From IMG/VR virus record IMGVR_UViG_3300030118_004474, positions 1-64,000 of that record: a DNA stretch of 64,000 nucleotides, one strand, 5' to 3'. The stretch comes from a virus. Below, piece by piece: positions 1-10,009 of the stretch. Position 1 is the first letter of the stretch, and each line of letters starts with the position of its first letter. The notes under the pieces were generated by a model. The model did no database searches. It saw only the letters and a program-made list of their open reading frames with translations, and was not told the DNA's origin. The position numbers and the translations under genes are program-made.

Positions 1-3000
1 GGCAGAATAGATGTTAATGATAATGTAGCAGGAGAGACATTTTATGACGATGCTTTGGGACTTTATCTAGTAAATTCTAACGGTTTAACGCGAGGAGGAT
101 TTTTAAACCTAGTTAATTCGGTAAATAATTTAGCATCCGGGTCAACGCTTAGGCATTGTCCTGCTCCCTATAAAGAAATAATGGTAGATGACAGAGTTGG
201 TTCTGGTACTGTATCTGTGAACTATTCAATGAGATTTGGTTCACCTATTTTTAGACTAAATTATTTATCCCCTTCTGTTCTAAAAAGGCACAACACCTTC
301 AAAACGTATTCTTTGGCTAAAGGTTTTGTGGGTAAGTTGTATTATGATAATCCATCAGCATTTAGATTTTATGGGTCTGTATTTAGATTGATGGGAACAG
401 GTGTTGTAGATAAAGACTATTACGAGGGTAAATCAGAATCAACACTAGCGACAAATTTAAGAGAACTCCCAGTAGAGCAGAAGGGGTATTTACCTGCCTT
501 GGGAAGCACGGGCCACGACATTATTTACTACCCATTGGATTTTGATAATAAATTAGAACACATCGGACCTAGATTGTGGCCCGAAGGAACCGGCTTTTCT
601 AATCAATCTAAAAACTTCTTAGAACAATATGACCCAATAATTAACCATACGTTTTTATTTACTGCCGGGGATATTATGCCGGATTCAAAAAAACGTCCTG
701 ATAATCCCTTTAACGAAACAATTAGTAGAGATTTAACAAACTACTTTTTGATGGTTAAGTATAAGTCTCCCACCTCAAATGATTTTATAGGACACACCTC
801 CTATAATGGTGCAACCAACCTTTTAGGTTCTAGGGAATCCGATTATCAATTCTTTCCGATTGAAACAGCATCAGGAACATCCCCAAAAAGAATGAATCTT
901 CTAAGACTGAGAACAATGACCGTAGATTCGTTATTTAATGAGGTTGACTTTGAAAGTTATAAAACTAGGACAACTATATTTAAAACCGTAGAGGCCCCAA
1001 GTCCTGTAATTAACTCAATCCCTAATGGGGGGTTATCAGTTTATCCTTGTCATACTACTTCTGCTACTAGTTCCTCGTCCAAGACAATAGCAGTAGACAA
1101 TTCGGCGGGTCTTTGGCTTTATAGTGGAACTAGCGGTATTTATTACAATCGTTATATATTTACTAATCCTGCTGATGATTCAACGGGAAAGAGTAGGTTT
1201 TTAGGAACAATTGATACCAAAACTACTACTGCGTTAACCTTAGTTTCTAACTGTTTAATAGATGGATATTCGGGCGAAATATACATTACCGAACAGGATA
1301 TTAGAGTTCCATTTGATGGTTCAACGGAAAATATAGGAACCCCCCTTACATCAAACGTTGCTTTAACGGGAGAAGACTACATTTATCCAACCGCTAACGG
1401 TTCTGCTGGGAAACATAATCCCAATATTCAATCAATTGACACTAGCAATATAACGTTGAATAATAAAACTGTCTATACCGACGCACTATATGTTGAAAAC
1501 AGTTCTCTACCAACTGCCGCACAGAACTTTAGAGGAAGTTCGGGTGCTACCGGCTACACGAGTTCTGTTGGAGTAAGTTTTTCTGCGGTTGATAATAGCA
1601 CTCATAGTCCCTTATCCCAAATTACTTTAAACATAGAAACTTTATCTACGGGTAGTGTAGCACCGGATTTAACACATTACAGGGTAGGACAACGAATTGA
1701 AATAACAGACCATACAACATCGGCCTACAATATCAGATACACTATTGAGTCTGCGACTGCTACCTCTTTAACCATTAGAAGTGTTCCTAGTGCCACTCTT
1801 TCCAATGATGCAACAATAAGAACCGCCACTATAAGAAATATAGACTCTGAAAGGTATTTCACAATGGCCGCAGGTGGTAGTAGGCTTTTAACAGATAGAG
1901 AATCAATTGCCTCAATAGCACAACACGATGACATCTATGTGGGAATGGGGGTAGTTGTTGCTAAAAATGGGGGTTCTTCTACAACTTCTCAGGCAACTAG
2001 CGATAGAATTTTTCCTATGAAATTGAAAGATATAACCTCTCACAATAATTACGGAACAACTATTACAACAAGCGATAACACAGTTTTAACTACTTCGGAT
2101 AGATACTTTGGAGACACCACTTCCATTTCTGGTAGTTCAGCAAAAGATACCGGATTAGAAAGTGATGTTGCAGAGTTATTATTTACACCTATTATTGATT
2201 TGGCTAAATCAAATGTTAGCAAAGAGGCTAATTTGGATTCAACGGGTAGATATGATACTTACGGGTACATTTATATTGACTTTGACTATGATTGGATTAG
2301 GAATCTTTCTGGGCCTCTAAATGGTAGTAATCAACATTGGATTCACTACATTGGTAGTCTAGCAGGTAAATATTTAATCAACACTAGAACAAACAAACTA
2401 CACTACGTTGTTAATCACCAACTTTCTAAAAATGGAGCATCGGGTGTAATTCGGCACTATATTTCAATTGATAACTATGCTGATGGTGAAATAAACAATG
2501 ACGATAAATTTGAAGTTTTAACTGTCTGTACTAGAACAACCCTTTCTTCAAAAACAAACTATCCTCTCTATGAGTATAATTCTACAAACGTGATTAATCC
2601 TGAAACAGGTAGATTCTACGAAAAAACAGAAATGGAACGAGATTGGCTGGCTACTTCATTAGATGTAGATGAACTAACTTTTCTTTCTAACACACCTATG
2701 GTTAAGGGCATGTTTGTAGTGGCTGATATTGATGGGGCGGGTTCTAGTCATTTAGTTCACCGAACCGGAGATACCCCACCATTTACTATCGCTGAAGGAT
2801 ATACAGTTTGTTTAAGTGATGGTCAAACCGCAAAGAAACATTCAATGGATGTTTTAAGTGAATCAGTTTCTAGTTCTACTGCGGTAAAAGTTTTATCTTT
2901 TAATGACATTGAAAATTATAATGGTTCTGTTTCCATAGGAGAAATAGTCAATGTGAGTATAATTGGTAAAATTGACAGGGAAGTAGAATACGCAAAAATT

Positions 3001-3876
3001 GTTTTACCGTTTGAAGTCCTAACCGAGGCGGAGGACATAGCAGATGATATTTTATCTTCTATCGGTATTGATTATGTAAAAAGCAGCGATACTAGCAAGT
3101 ATTACATTGGCTCAAACTTTGATGGTCAAGACGCTTTTACAGCAGCAAATAGTGTATTGGATTACAAAGGTCTAAAAATTATTATTGATGGAGAATCAAT
3201 AAAAGTGACCTCAGATGAAGATGACAAAGATTATAGAAATATTTTATTTGATGAAGAAGTTAATGATTTTAACATAACGTCCTTTAAGAGAGATGTTAGT
3301 ATATATGATAAATTTAATTCAATAGTTATCATAGGGGACAACGTTAGAGGTATTGCTAAAAATCATACTGAAATTCAAAAAGACGGGGTAGAGCGTAAGA
3401 AGGAAATATATGATTTTTCTATCACATCACAAGTTCAAGCGGATGAGTTAGCACAAAAAACATTAGGGGCCTTTTCTACACTATCTAACGCCATAGAACT
3501 AGAGGTGGGTTCAGACATACCCCACATAAACCCCGGTCAAATTATTGAACTAAAGTTTGAAAGAGAGGGAGTATTTAGGGGAAATTTTGTAGTCATTGAA
3601 GTTCACCGACAGTCCGGCCTTCCTACAAAACTTTTATTAGGAGAGTATAACAAGGATTTAGCGGCGACAATATCGCTGTTATTGGGGGAGACTAGAAATC
3701 TACAAGGTAGGAATAAGAGGGTCTATAAGACATTCACGAGTCCGAACATAGTATTACAGAATACCAGAATTAAATTTGTTCAGGCAAAAATTACATCTAG
3801 GACGGCAGTTTCCGGCTCAACTACAATATTAGGATTTGGTAAAACAATAGGATTTACTTCGGAGATGGGACCATGA
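1..3876 (+). CDS. Large tail hub/baseplate-like structural protein, 5' truncated
   Basis: The reading frame is open from base 1, so the true start lies upstream; the first possible internal start (TTG at 55) is not needed. At least 1,290 residues. The middle is Ser/Thr/Gly/Asn-rich and beta-strand-like, as in virion surface proteins. The last roughly 250 residues (from about nucleotide 3000) alternate strands and helices like the hub and tail-associated proteins of tailed phages (gp27/late-control D type). The gene overlaps the next by ATGA and sits directly before a small tail protein and a fibre, which supports a role at the tail tip. The hub assignment is inference from position and composition; a tail structural role is likely. 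Confidence 0.6.
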   Translation, partial: GRIDVNDNVAGETFYDDALGLYLVNSNGLTRGGFLNLVNSVNNLASGSTLRHCPAPYKEIMVDDRVGSGTVSVNYSMRFGSPIFRLNYLSPSVLKRHNTFKTYSLAKGFVGKLYYDNPSAFRFYGSVFRLMGTGVVDKDYYEGKSESTLATNLRELPVEQKGYLPALGSTGHDIIYYPLDFDNKLEHIGPRLWPEGTGFSNQSKNFLEQYDPIINHTFLFTAGDIMPDSKKRPDNPFNETISRDLTNYFLMVKYKSPTSNDFIGHTSYNGATNLLGSRESDYQFFPIETASGTSPKRMNLLRLRTMTVDSLFNEVDFESYKTRTTIFKTVEAPSPVINSIPNGGLSVYPCHTTSATSSSSKTIAVDNSAGLWLYSGTSGIYYNRYIFTNPADDSTGKSRFLGTIDTKTTTALTLVSNCLIDGYSGEIYITEQDIRVPFDGSTENIGTPLTSNVALTGEDYIYPTANGSAGKHNPNIQSIDTSNITLNNKTVYTDALYVENSSLPTAAQNFRGSSGATGYTSSVGVSFSAVDNSTHSPLSQITLNIETLSTGSVAPDLTHYRVGQRIEITDHTTSAYNIRYTIESATATSLTIRSVPSATLSNDATIRTATIRNIDSERYFTMAAGGSRLLTDRESIASIAQHDDIYVGMGVVVAKNGGSSTTSQATSDRIFPMKLKDITSHNNYGTTITTSDNTVLTTSDRYFGDTTSISGSSAKDTGLESDVAELLFTPIIDLAKSNVSKEANLDSTGRYDTYGYIYIDFDYDWIRNLSGPLNGSNQHWIHYIGSLAGKYLINTRTNKLHYVVNHQLSKNGASGVIRHYISIDNYADGEINNDDKFEVLTVCTRTTLSSKTNYPLYEYNSTNVINPETGRFYEKTEMERDWLATSLDVDELTFLSNTPMVKGMFVVADIDGAGSSHLVHRTGDTPPFTIAEGYTVCLSDGQTAKKHSMDVLSESVSSSTAVKVLSFNDIENYNGSVSIGEIVNVSIIGKIDREVEYAKIVLPFEVLTEAEDIADDILSSIGIDYVKSSDTSKYYIGSNFDGQDAFTAANSVLDYKGLKIIIDGESIKVTSDEDDKDYRNILFDEEVNDFNITSFKRDVSIYDKFNSIVIIGDNVRGIAKNHTEIQKDGVERKKEIYDFSITSQVQADELAQKTLGAFSTLSNAIELEVGSDIPHINPGQIIELKFEREGVFRGNFVVIEVHRQSGLPTKLLLGEYNKDLAATISLLLGETRNLQGRNKRVYKTFTSPNIVLQNTRIKFVQAKITSRTAVSGSTTILGFGKTIGFTSEMGP

Positions 3877-4214
3877 TAACAAGGGACGGTAGAACAAAAA
3901 TGCGTGATTTACTTATTTCTAATTTTACTAAATACAAAGTAGGGGCAGGAGGAGATAGTACCAACCCTAACTCTTCCGATTTAGATTCTCCTTTGATTAG
4001 TTTAGCATCTATGAATACCCCGACAATAAGTGGTGAGACAAGCATTGATTTTACATTTACAGTTCTAGGTAGTTCTTTGGTTGGTCAAACGCTCAAAGAA
4101 GCCGGTGTTTTTACAGCATCGGGGGAATTATTGGTAAGAGTAAATTTTGACCCGATAGGACCCTTAACAGCAACAGATGAAATAGATTTTATTATTACAG
4201 TAGAGGTTGATTAA
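3873..4214 (+). CDS. Small tail/baseplate-associated protein
   Basis: 113 residues, ATGA overlap with the preceding tail gene. It has the layout common in small phage tail proteins found next to fibres: an N-terminal helix, a Gly/Asn/Ser-rich stretch (residues 24-40), then beta strands with a GQTLKEAGVF segment and a closing stretch of the type 'LLVRVNFDPI...TDEIDFIITVEV'. In related phages such proteins often sit at the baseplate or fibre attachment point. The specific function cannot be read from sequence. Confidence 0.55.
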   Translation: MITRDGRTKMRDLLISNFTKYKVGAGGDSTNPNSSDLDSPLISLASMNTPTISGETSIDFTFTVLGSSLVGQTLKEAGVFTASGELLVRVNFDPIGPLTATDEIDFIITVEVD

Positions 4215-4215
4215 A

Positions 4216-5967
4216 ATGGTATCAAATCAAGGAAAAATTACAACGCTGGCGGCTGATGCGTCAATTAATAAGGGGCTTGAAGATGGAACAGACAAAGTGC
4301 ATTCGGGTATTTTCAAAGTATTGGAATCCCTTTCTCAAGGAAACGTTTGTATTAGTCATGCCGGATTTACGATTACAGACGGAGGAACCTACACTCAATA
4401 TAATTTAGCACAACCGATTAAGTTTTTTTCTAATGGTGATTTTACTAATCATACCGGAACATTGACTGTCGCTTATACTTCTAGTCCTGTTCAAGATACA
4501 ACCCATACAAGACACGATTGGGTTCTATTGAATCCTACTGGACCAGCATTAGTTATTGTTCAAGGAACTGCTGGTGCGACATCTAAGGTTTCTGATATTA
4601 CAGCAGGTTATATCCCTATTGCATTAGTAGAAATTACCGCAGGAACAGATGATGATAAGTCTGATTATTCATTTCAAACCTTTACCATGAGTAAAACTTC
4701 TAATTCTTTAAGTATAGGTCGTGATAATAGCGGATATACTGAAAGTGCTTCAATTAAAAGCAACGCCGGAGATGTTGAATTTGAGTCTTTAGAAACAGAC
4801 AAGGATATTATTTTTAAGGTAAAGGACGGCTCTAGCGTTATTGATAGATTAATTTTATATGGTGATAACGACCCATCGTTTCCAAACACAGAAGTTAAGA
4901 TTGAAGGTTCTTTATTAGTCACAGAAGATATTCAAGCGAATAAACTTGCCCTAGGATATGCAAACTCACCCACAAGTGGTTTAGCAGAAATACAAGCATA
5001 CTCTAGTTCAGAACCTATGGTTTTCAAAACTGGTGCGGCAGTAGAAAGAGTAAGAATAACAACTGATGGGAAAATAGGAATAGGAACAAATAACCCAACT
5101 GGTATTTTACATGTTAAAGGAACAAGTGCCTCTGATATTGATTTTTTAATTGAGGTTGCAGAAGATGGTGGTTCCGCTTCTCCCGATATTGTTTATTACC
5201 GTAATTCAGCAAGTCCAGCCGCAGGTGATGATTTAGCACACATCCGGTTTAGAGGTAAAGATTCAGCAGGAAGCACAGCAGATTATGTGGACATTTTTGC
5301 AGAAATCGTAGACCCCACCGATGGAAGCGAAGACGGAAGAATAACCTTTAGAACTTTAAAAAATGGTGCTATTACTTCAAGAATTGAATTGGATAGTGAT
5401 GAGACAGTTATCAATGATGCCGGAGCAGATATAAATTTCAGAGTAGAGGGCGACACAAATTCAAATTTAATCTTTGCTGATGCGGGAAACGATAGAGTGG
5501 GAATTAAAACTTCTTCCCCTTCTGTTGAATTAGATGTTGCAGGTGCTATTACTTCATCGGGAACTATTACTGGGGTAACTGGGGCTTTTACAACAGTTAA
5601 TGCAACAGATGTAAATACTGGTAATATTACTTCAACAGCGAATCAAAATCTTTCCTATGAAGTAATTACTGCGGCAACACCAATTTCAGGATTAAAAACG
5701 GTTGTCTATTCATCGGCAATTAATGGTAATACTGCGGCTTTACCCGCACCTGCTTCGGGAAATATTCTTACTGTTGTTAATTTAGATGCGGCAAATCCTA
5801 TAACCCTTACACCATCCGTAGGCTCAATTAATAATGGTGCTGTGGGCCACCCTAAACTTACAGCACCGAATATCATTACATTGGCACCATTTGAGCATAT
5901 AACTTTACAAGCAGTCGTAGATACTTTAGGTGTATTACAAACAGGACACATGATTATTAGTGATTGA
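4216..5967 (+). CDS. Tail fibre / receptor-binding protein
   Basis: 583 residues from ATG 4216; an in-frame TTG at 4207 is less likely. The N-terminal part (about 1-150) is a conserved-looking attachment region. The middle contains the motif GIGTNNPTGILHVKG (nucleotides about 5080-5120) and a later weaker copy (VGIKTSSPSVELDVAGAI, about 5500-5550), typical of repeats in marine phage tail fibres. The C-terminus is rich in Thr, Ala, Asn and Ile with beta-helix-like periodicity. Its place at the end of the tail module and this repeat type support a host-recognition fibre. No catalytic motif seen. Confidence 0.7.
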   Translation: MVSNQGKITTLAADASINKGLEDGTDKVHSGIFKVLESLSQGNVCISHAGFTITDGGTYTQYNLAQPIKFFSNGDFTNHTGTLTVAYTSSPVQDTTHTRHDWVLLNPTGPALVIVQGTAGATSKVSDITAGYIPIALVEITAGTDDDKSDYSFQTFTMSKTSNSLSIGRDNSGYTESASIKSNAGDVEFESLETDKDIIFKVKDGSSVIDRLILYGDNDPSFPNTEVKIEGSLLVTEDIQANKLALGYANSPTSGLAEIQAYSSSEPMVFKTGAAVERVRITTDGKIGIGTNNPTGILHVKGTSASDIDFLIEVAEDGGSASPDIVYYRNSASPAAGDDLAHIRFRGKDSAGSTADYVDIFAEIVDPTDGSEDGRITFRTLKNGAITSRIELDSDETVINDAGADINFRVEGDTNSNLIFADAGNDRVGIKTSSPSVELDVAGAITSSGTITGVTGAFTTVNATDVNTGNITSTANQNLSYEVITAATPISGLKTVVYSSAINGNTAALPAPASGNILTVVNLDAANPITLTPSVGSINNGAVGHPKLTAPNIITLAPFEHITLQAVVDTLGVLQTGHMIISD

Positions 5968-5974
5968 TGAAACA

Positions 5975-5982
5975 TTTAAATA
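5975..5982 (+). promoter_or_regulatory. TATA-like box before 6015
   Basis: TTTAAATA lies in the short gap after the fibre gene, about 35 bases before the ATG at 6015. The position and sequence fit an archaeal TATA element and suggest that the membrane-protein genes 6015-6915 can be transcribed separately from the tail genes. Confidence 0.4.
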
Positions 5983-6014
5983 GTCATTCAGCGACTCAAT
6001 AAATAGGTAGCACC

Positions 6015-6230
6015 ATGTCGGCAAGCGATATTGATGAGGTCCTATCAAGGGACACCGAAGGAAAATTAAATTGGCTTGTTGGGGAAGTTACAGAAATTAA
6101 ACAGGATGTCCTCGTTATTAAAAATAATCATTTAACACACATTGAAAGCGATATGAGTTTAATCAAAAGAGTTCTTAGCGGGGTAGTGGTATTTTTGATA
6201 GCGGCATTTACAGGAATACAGGTGATGTAA
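6015..6230 (+). CDS. Small coiled-coil protein with C-terminal membrane segment (holin-like)
   Basis: 71 residues. Residues about 1-48 are polar and helical (heptad-like spacing of I, L, V), followed by one hydrophobic segment (about 52-69, VLSGVVVFLIAAFTGIQVM). This layout resembles XhlA-type phage membrane proteins. It lies after the tail fibre, where lysis genes often sit, and one base before the next gene. A lysis or membrane role is inference; archaeal virus lysis proteins are poorly known. Confidence 0.5.
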   Translation: MSASDIDEVLSRDTEGKLNWLVGEVTEIKQDVLVIKNNHLTHIESDMSLIKRVLSGVVVFLIAAFTGIQVM

Positions 6231-6231
6231 A

Positions 6232-6495
6232 ATGTGGTTCAATATTTTAAAAAACCATCTTATTCCCAACGCTAGAACAAGAAAAGAAATTGATAGATAC
6301 ATGGAAACAGTAGAGGGAAAAATTGGAGTTAGAGATGTTAGAAATGCAATTTTTAAGAAACTAGGGATGTTTGCTGACACAAGCGGGACTAGACTTAGTA
6401 ATTACCTAATGGGCTGGCATCACGAAAAAATGAAGGACTACAATGAAAATATAAAACACTACATGCAATATAGAGTAGGAACGGGGTTGGATTAG
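6232..6495 (+). CDS. Unknown small protein with N-terminal W-motif
   Basis: 87 residues, basic and helical, not recognised. It starts MWFNILKN, nearly identical to the start of the protein at 39311 (MWFNVLKN) and matching the Trp-x-x-hydrophobic-hydrophobic-Lys start shared by ten proteins here. It is packed between two probable membrane proteins (1-base gap before, none after). A virion or assembly role is inferred from the shared N-terminus. Confidence 0.6.
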   Translation: MWFNILKNHLIPNARTRKEIDRYMETVEGKIGVRDVRNAIFKKLGMFADTSGTRLSNYLMGWHHEKMKDYNENIKHYMQYRVGTGLD

Positions 6496-6915
6496 ATGGC
6501 TAAACAAGGAGATAAAGACAGCGTGAACGACAGGATGATTAAATGGACGGCTCTACCAGCAGTTTATTTGTGGCTGGCCGCTTCGGGTGCAGTAGTGGCT
6601 ATGGGTATCGCCAAGCCCGAAGTTGTTCTTGAAAATATTGAGGGCTTCATCGCTCTTATCGCAATCATTGGCGGAACTGCTCAACCTGCATTCGCAACCA
6701 TGCTTGAGTTGTGGAAGCAGGAGCAACAGACTGAAACGGAACTTCATCCATCTATTATGGAATCACAAACTCGTGTAATGGAACAAAGAGCCGCACTAGA
6801 AAGAGAAATGGCCCTTAATGCTCAAAAGCACAAGCACATGATGGATGCCGAAGAACGTAGAGCCAAGATTGACCTTGTAAAAAATGGCAAGGCAGTTTTT
6901 AAGAAAAAGGATTAA
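6496..6915 (+). CDS. Membrane protein with two TM segments and cytosolic coiled coil
   Basis: 139 residues starting immediately after the previous stop. Two hydrophobic segments (about residues 20-42 and 48-70) are followed by a long charged helix rich in Glu, Gln, Arg, Lys and Met (about 75-135). Third-position G/C is visibly more frequent than in neighbours, as in the terminase and NrdJ genes, hinting at high expression. Last gene of the rightward late unit. Holin-like by shape and position only. Confidence 0.55.
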   Translation: MAKQGDKDSVNDRMIKWTALPAVYLWLAASGAVVAMGIAKPEVVLENIEGFIALIAIIGGTAQPAFATMLELWKQEQQTETELHPSIMESQTRVMEQRAALEREMALNAQKHKHMMDAEERRAKIDLVKNGKAVFKKKD

Positions 6916-7020
6916 ATGTTTTTATAAAAAACCAAAATAGCGTTATATTTAGTCATTTTGGTGCTGTAAAAATGCGTGAAAAAAGGGCCGAGGTCCATCA
7001 CAGACCCCGACCCAATTAAT
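6916..7020. terminator. Convergent intergenic region with hairpin and T-runs
   Basis: This segment separates the ends of the rightward late unit and the leftward early unit. It contains a T-run just after the late stop (about 6918-6925), an inverted repeat CCAAAAT/ATTTTGG (about 6931-6962), an A-run (about 6978-6985; a T-run on the minus strand) and a GGTC/GACC pair (about 6991-7007). Archaeal terminators are largely T-runs, so a bidirectional terminator is likely. Confidence 0.5.
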
Positions 7021-7617
7021 TCACCACTCAATATCTATCTTAATGAAAGTATTTTCATCTTCATTATAATACTCAATTTGTTTTTCAACACGACCTTTTT
7101 CCCACACATCGTATGAAATCTGAGAGTCTAGAATGCAGTATTTTACCACATCTTCATAACGACCCTCCGACCACCACTTAACAGCAGTTAAACCGTCTGC
7201 TGATTTTTTAGTTCCTAAATTACACTTTGCTAGATTATCTAACGATACATGAAACCCATTTGAATGTTTATTCATTATTCTACTAGTATCAATACATCTT
7301 GTTTCTCTATTGTCTATGAATTTTTTTGCTATAAAAATGTCCATAGAATCACGTAGAGCCGGTAGGTCAAAACTTATAATGTTATGTCCTAAAAGAATAC
7401 CGCCCTCATCAAAATGTTGGTCTAAATCATATTTTAAACTTCTAAGAGATTTGACCAACACACCATCAATATTCATAGGCTTATCTACATATGCTCTAGC
7501 CTCTTTACCATCCCATGTTGTTACGCAAGTAATATCCCACATGTGAGTATTATTCCATCCGCCTATATCTGCCGCACTATTCCCTGTTTCAATGTCAATT
7601 GCTAATACTTTATTCAT
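7021..7617 (-). CDS. DEDD-family 3'-5' exonuclease
   Basis: 198 residues from ATG 7617, which has GGAGG upstream. The three exonuclease motifs of the RNase H-like DEDD superfamily are present: DIETG (D8, E10), a HNxxxFD segment (GHNIISFD) and an ExoIII-like YCxxD (VVKYCILDSQ). It would remove 3' nucleotides from DNA or RNA with two metal ions. It is a stand-alone domain, distinct from the exonuclease domain in the viral polymerase, and closes the early replication cluster. Substrate unknown; proofreading support, repair or host DNA degradation are possible. Confidence 0.75.
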   Translation of the reverse strand: MNKVLAIDIETGNSAADIGGWNNTHMWDITCVTTWDGKEARAYVDKPMNIDGVLVKSLRSLKYDLDQHFDEGGILLGHNIISFDLPALRDSMDIFIAKKFIDNRETRCIDTSRIMNKHSNGFHVSLDNLAKCNLGTKKSADGLTAVKWWSEGRYEDVVKYCILDSQISYDVWEKGRVEKQIEYYNEDENTFIKIDIEW

Positions 7618-7795
7618 TTTTAAATACCTCCATATCTTTGATTTCTTCCAAAGAATATCCATTTAATATCAAATCAAGAAGACTACTTAAATGTTTTTCA
7701 CTTATAAAAGTAATCATAATATCTACTACATCTTCCTTAGTAATCCAATCACTATTAAAAAAGTCTCTAAGACCCCTAATTGTATTTTTATTCAT
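7610..7795 (-). CDS. Small helical protein
   Basis: 61 residues from ATG 7795, overlapping both neighbours by 8 bases. All-helical by composition (FFNSDWITKEDVVDIM...). No family recognised. Tight coupling between the helicase-like ATPase and the exonuclease suggests an accessory role in replication, but this is only context. Confidence 0.5.
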   Translation of the reverse strand: MNKNTIRGLRDFFNSDWITKEDVVDIMITFISEKHLSSLLDLILNGYSLEEIKDMEVFKNE

Positions 7796-9347
7796 CTTTT
7801 GCCCTCCTAATATACACCTTACGATTAATTGTTTTTTCTTCAAATAAATGGTCTGTACTATTCCACAATCTGTAAAAAGTTGCTCTTGCCTTTTTTGTAG
7901 CCTCCATGTAAGACTTAATTAAAATAGTCTTAGAAATCCAACCTTCCTTGCTTACAGTTGAAGTAGCCTTTTTCAAACAAGCATCGTAAATAGTCGTGAT
8001 TTGACTTTCCTTGACTCCCTTCTTTAGACTGCCTTTTTGATTTTTCAATCTACCACTAAACCACTCGGTAATAGAATCATATGATTTTGTAGATAACAAC
8101 ATTCCTTGGTCTACATGTTTTGCCGTGACAACTGGCGACTTTTCAGCAATAGCACAAAGCGTTGAGGCGATAGTAATGTTGTTAATCAGATTCATTCTAA
8201 ACGAATCTAGTGCGTCCTTCATTACTCCTTGGAACCCATTAGTATAGGTTCTCATTCTTTTTACTTCAATTTTAATACGATTCCAAGCATCCTTTGATAG
8301 GGGACACACTTCAATTTTATTATTGTCCACTTCCTTTAATCTTTCTTGAACCCAAATATAAATATCGTAGAGTCTTTCAGCCATCTCGCTTGGTATTTTC
8401 TTTCTTGCGCTATCATCGTAGTTTCCATAAAGTCTTTCCAAATACATGTCTTCCATTCGGTCCTTCAACGAATCGGGGATGTCTCTAATGTAAAGCCACA
8501 TTCTTTGAAAAACACCCTTCGTTAGAATAACCAATTCAATACCTTGTGGGGGAAGAGTAGTAGCCCATAGAGAACGTTGACAATCTACTACAAAATCTTT
8601 CTCCCATTCAGTTAGTCGCTTTTTTATTAGGTGCGAATCAGATTCTAACTTATTCATAAATTTTTGAAACATCATTACAACATCTTGTTTGTGTTTAGTT
8701 TCCTTGAAAATACCCGAATGTTCAAATTCGTCAAAGGCGATAATCCCCGAACCGTGGAGAGCACCATATCTTTCAATATCAATTTCACGCGGTATGTCAT
8801 AGACTTCATTATTTTGTGCCGCAATTGCCGCATCAGCACTTCTATATGCAGGGTTCGGCTGATTTACTTTAATTGTTCCTAAAAGTGCTTGGTCTGTAAA
8901 AGCATCAGGGTTGTTAATAGTAAAGGCTCTATCTCCCTCTCTTCTTCCCTGCATTCTTCCCCAAATTCTTTCATATTCTGGGGATTGCGGAAATTTATTT
9001 ACTAGGTCAAATATAATGTTCCAAGTCGGTGAGAGAAAATCCCACATCGCCGTCTTACCACTTCTAGCCGTTTGAATCCAACAAAAGTGAATTCTTGGGT
9101 CTAAGGGAGCACCTGCCGCCCTAATTCTAATATCATTCTTTAAAATCTGCCCTAGAATAACAAAAAATGACATATGCGCTGGATATTCATTATACATTGA
9201 ATATTCCTTAACACTATTTGCCCAATCTAGAACAACTTTTGGTAAAGAAACGACTTCTCTCAGTTCTACTGCTTCAATTGCTTCCTTTGTTAATTCATTG
9301 ATGGCGTCATAATACGCCCATTCGTCTAATTTTTCTGTTTCTGTCAA
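7788..9347 (-). CDS. P-loop ATPase, putative replicative helicase, with C-terminal winged helix
   Basis: 519 residues from a TTG start at 9347 placed 7 bases after GGGAGG; the TTG overlaps the stop of the nuclease gene. Walker A is ARSGKT (residues about 94-99) and Walker B is IIAFDEFE (about 202-208), followed by a WATT sensor-like segment. The C-terminal roughly 80 residues look like a winged helix. The viral replication genes around it lack any other helicase, so an MCM-like or phage-type replicative helicase is the best guess. It could also be another nucleic-acid-dependent ATPase. Confidence 0.6.
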   Translation of the reverse strand: MTETEKLDEWAYYDAINELTKEAIEAVELREVVSLPKVVLDWANSVKEYSMYNEYPAHMSFFVILGQILKNDIRIRAAGAPLDPRIHFCWIQTARSGKTAMWDFLSPTWNIIFDLVNKFPQSPEYERIWGRMQGRREGDRAFTINNPDAFTDQALLGTIKVNQPNPAYRSADAAIAAQNNEVYDIPREIDIERYGALHGSGIIAFDEFEHSGIFKETKHKQDVVMMFQKFMNKLESDSHLIKKRLTEWEKDFVVDCQRSLWATTLPPQGIELVILTKGVFQRMWLYIRDIPDSLKDRMEDMYLERLYGNYDDSARKKIPSEMAERLYDIYIWVQERLKEVDNNKIEVCPLSKDAWNRIKIEVKRMRTYTNGFQGVMKDALDSFRMNLINNITIASTLCAIAEKSPVVTAKHVDQGMLLSTKSYDSITEWFSGRLKNQKGSLKKGVKESQITTIYDACLKKATSTVSKEGWISKTILIKSYMEATKKARATFYRLWNSTDHLFEEKTINRKVYIRRAKDE

Positions 9348-10009
9348 TACGATACCTCCCTGTATTCATTTAGTGCTTCTTTTATATTTGAAGCGGTTAT
9401 TTTTCCTATTTTTTCTATCTTTGTTAAAGATTTTATATCACTTGATGCTATTTTTGCTATTGACCCGTAGGTTTTAAGTAATATTTTTGCTTTTTCTTGT
9501 GTAATTCCTTTAATTTGTGTTAACATATCAATTCTAACGTCATCTGTTCTCTTTTTTCTTGGCAACATTTTAGTTAAATTAACTTCCCTGTCTTTATTAA
9601 AAAAACACGCCACTATAAACTCTGCCGCATCCTTTGTATTGGGAATCCAAACAACTTTTGTGTTAGTATTTAGTGTAATGGCTGACATAGCCCCCACCAT
9701 TCGTCTTTTCATCTTATCTATAATTAATTTATCAACATGTTTTAAGTGTGTTGCTAGTTCTGAAATTTTACCATGAATTAAAACGATAGTCTTACTATAA
9801 TTGTCCTCCATATTACTAATCTGATTAAACATTCTTTTTTCCTTTACAGAATAATAGAAGTCATTTACTGATTTAGCCTCAATACAAATTTCACTACCCA
9901 CATAGTCTCCGACTTCAATAAACATCCTTTCTATTGGGACTTTAGCCATTCCAGCAAAGTATTCTACATTAGAACAAAGAACAGAACTTTCTCTGCTATC
10001 AATTATCAT
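9344..10009 (-). CDS. XPF/Mus81-type (ERCC4) structure-specific nuclease
   Basis: 221 residues. The N-terminal ERCC4 nuclease domain shows IDSRE (D4, R6, E7), GDY (34-36) and E44-A45-K46-x3-D50. The family consensus is ERKxxxD, so the usual Arg is Ala here. The C-terminal third carries two helix-hairpin-helix units (ITQEKAKILLKTYGSIAKI and IEKIGKITASNIKEAL). It would cut branched or flap DNA during replication or recombination. Its start overlaps the stop of the primase by ATGA. Confidence 0.8.
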   Translation of the reverse strand: MIIDSRESSVLCSNVEYFAGMAKVPIERMFIEVGDYVGSEICIEAKSVNDFYYSVKEKRMFNQISNMEDNYSKTIVLIHGKISELATHLKHVDKLIIDKMKRRMVGAMSAITLNTNTKVVWIPNTKDAAEFIVACFFNKDREVNLTKMLPRKKRTDDVRIDMLTQIKGITQEKAKILLKTYGSIAKIASSDIKSLTKIEKIGKITASNIKEALNEYREVSY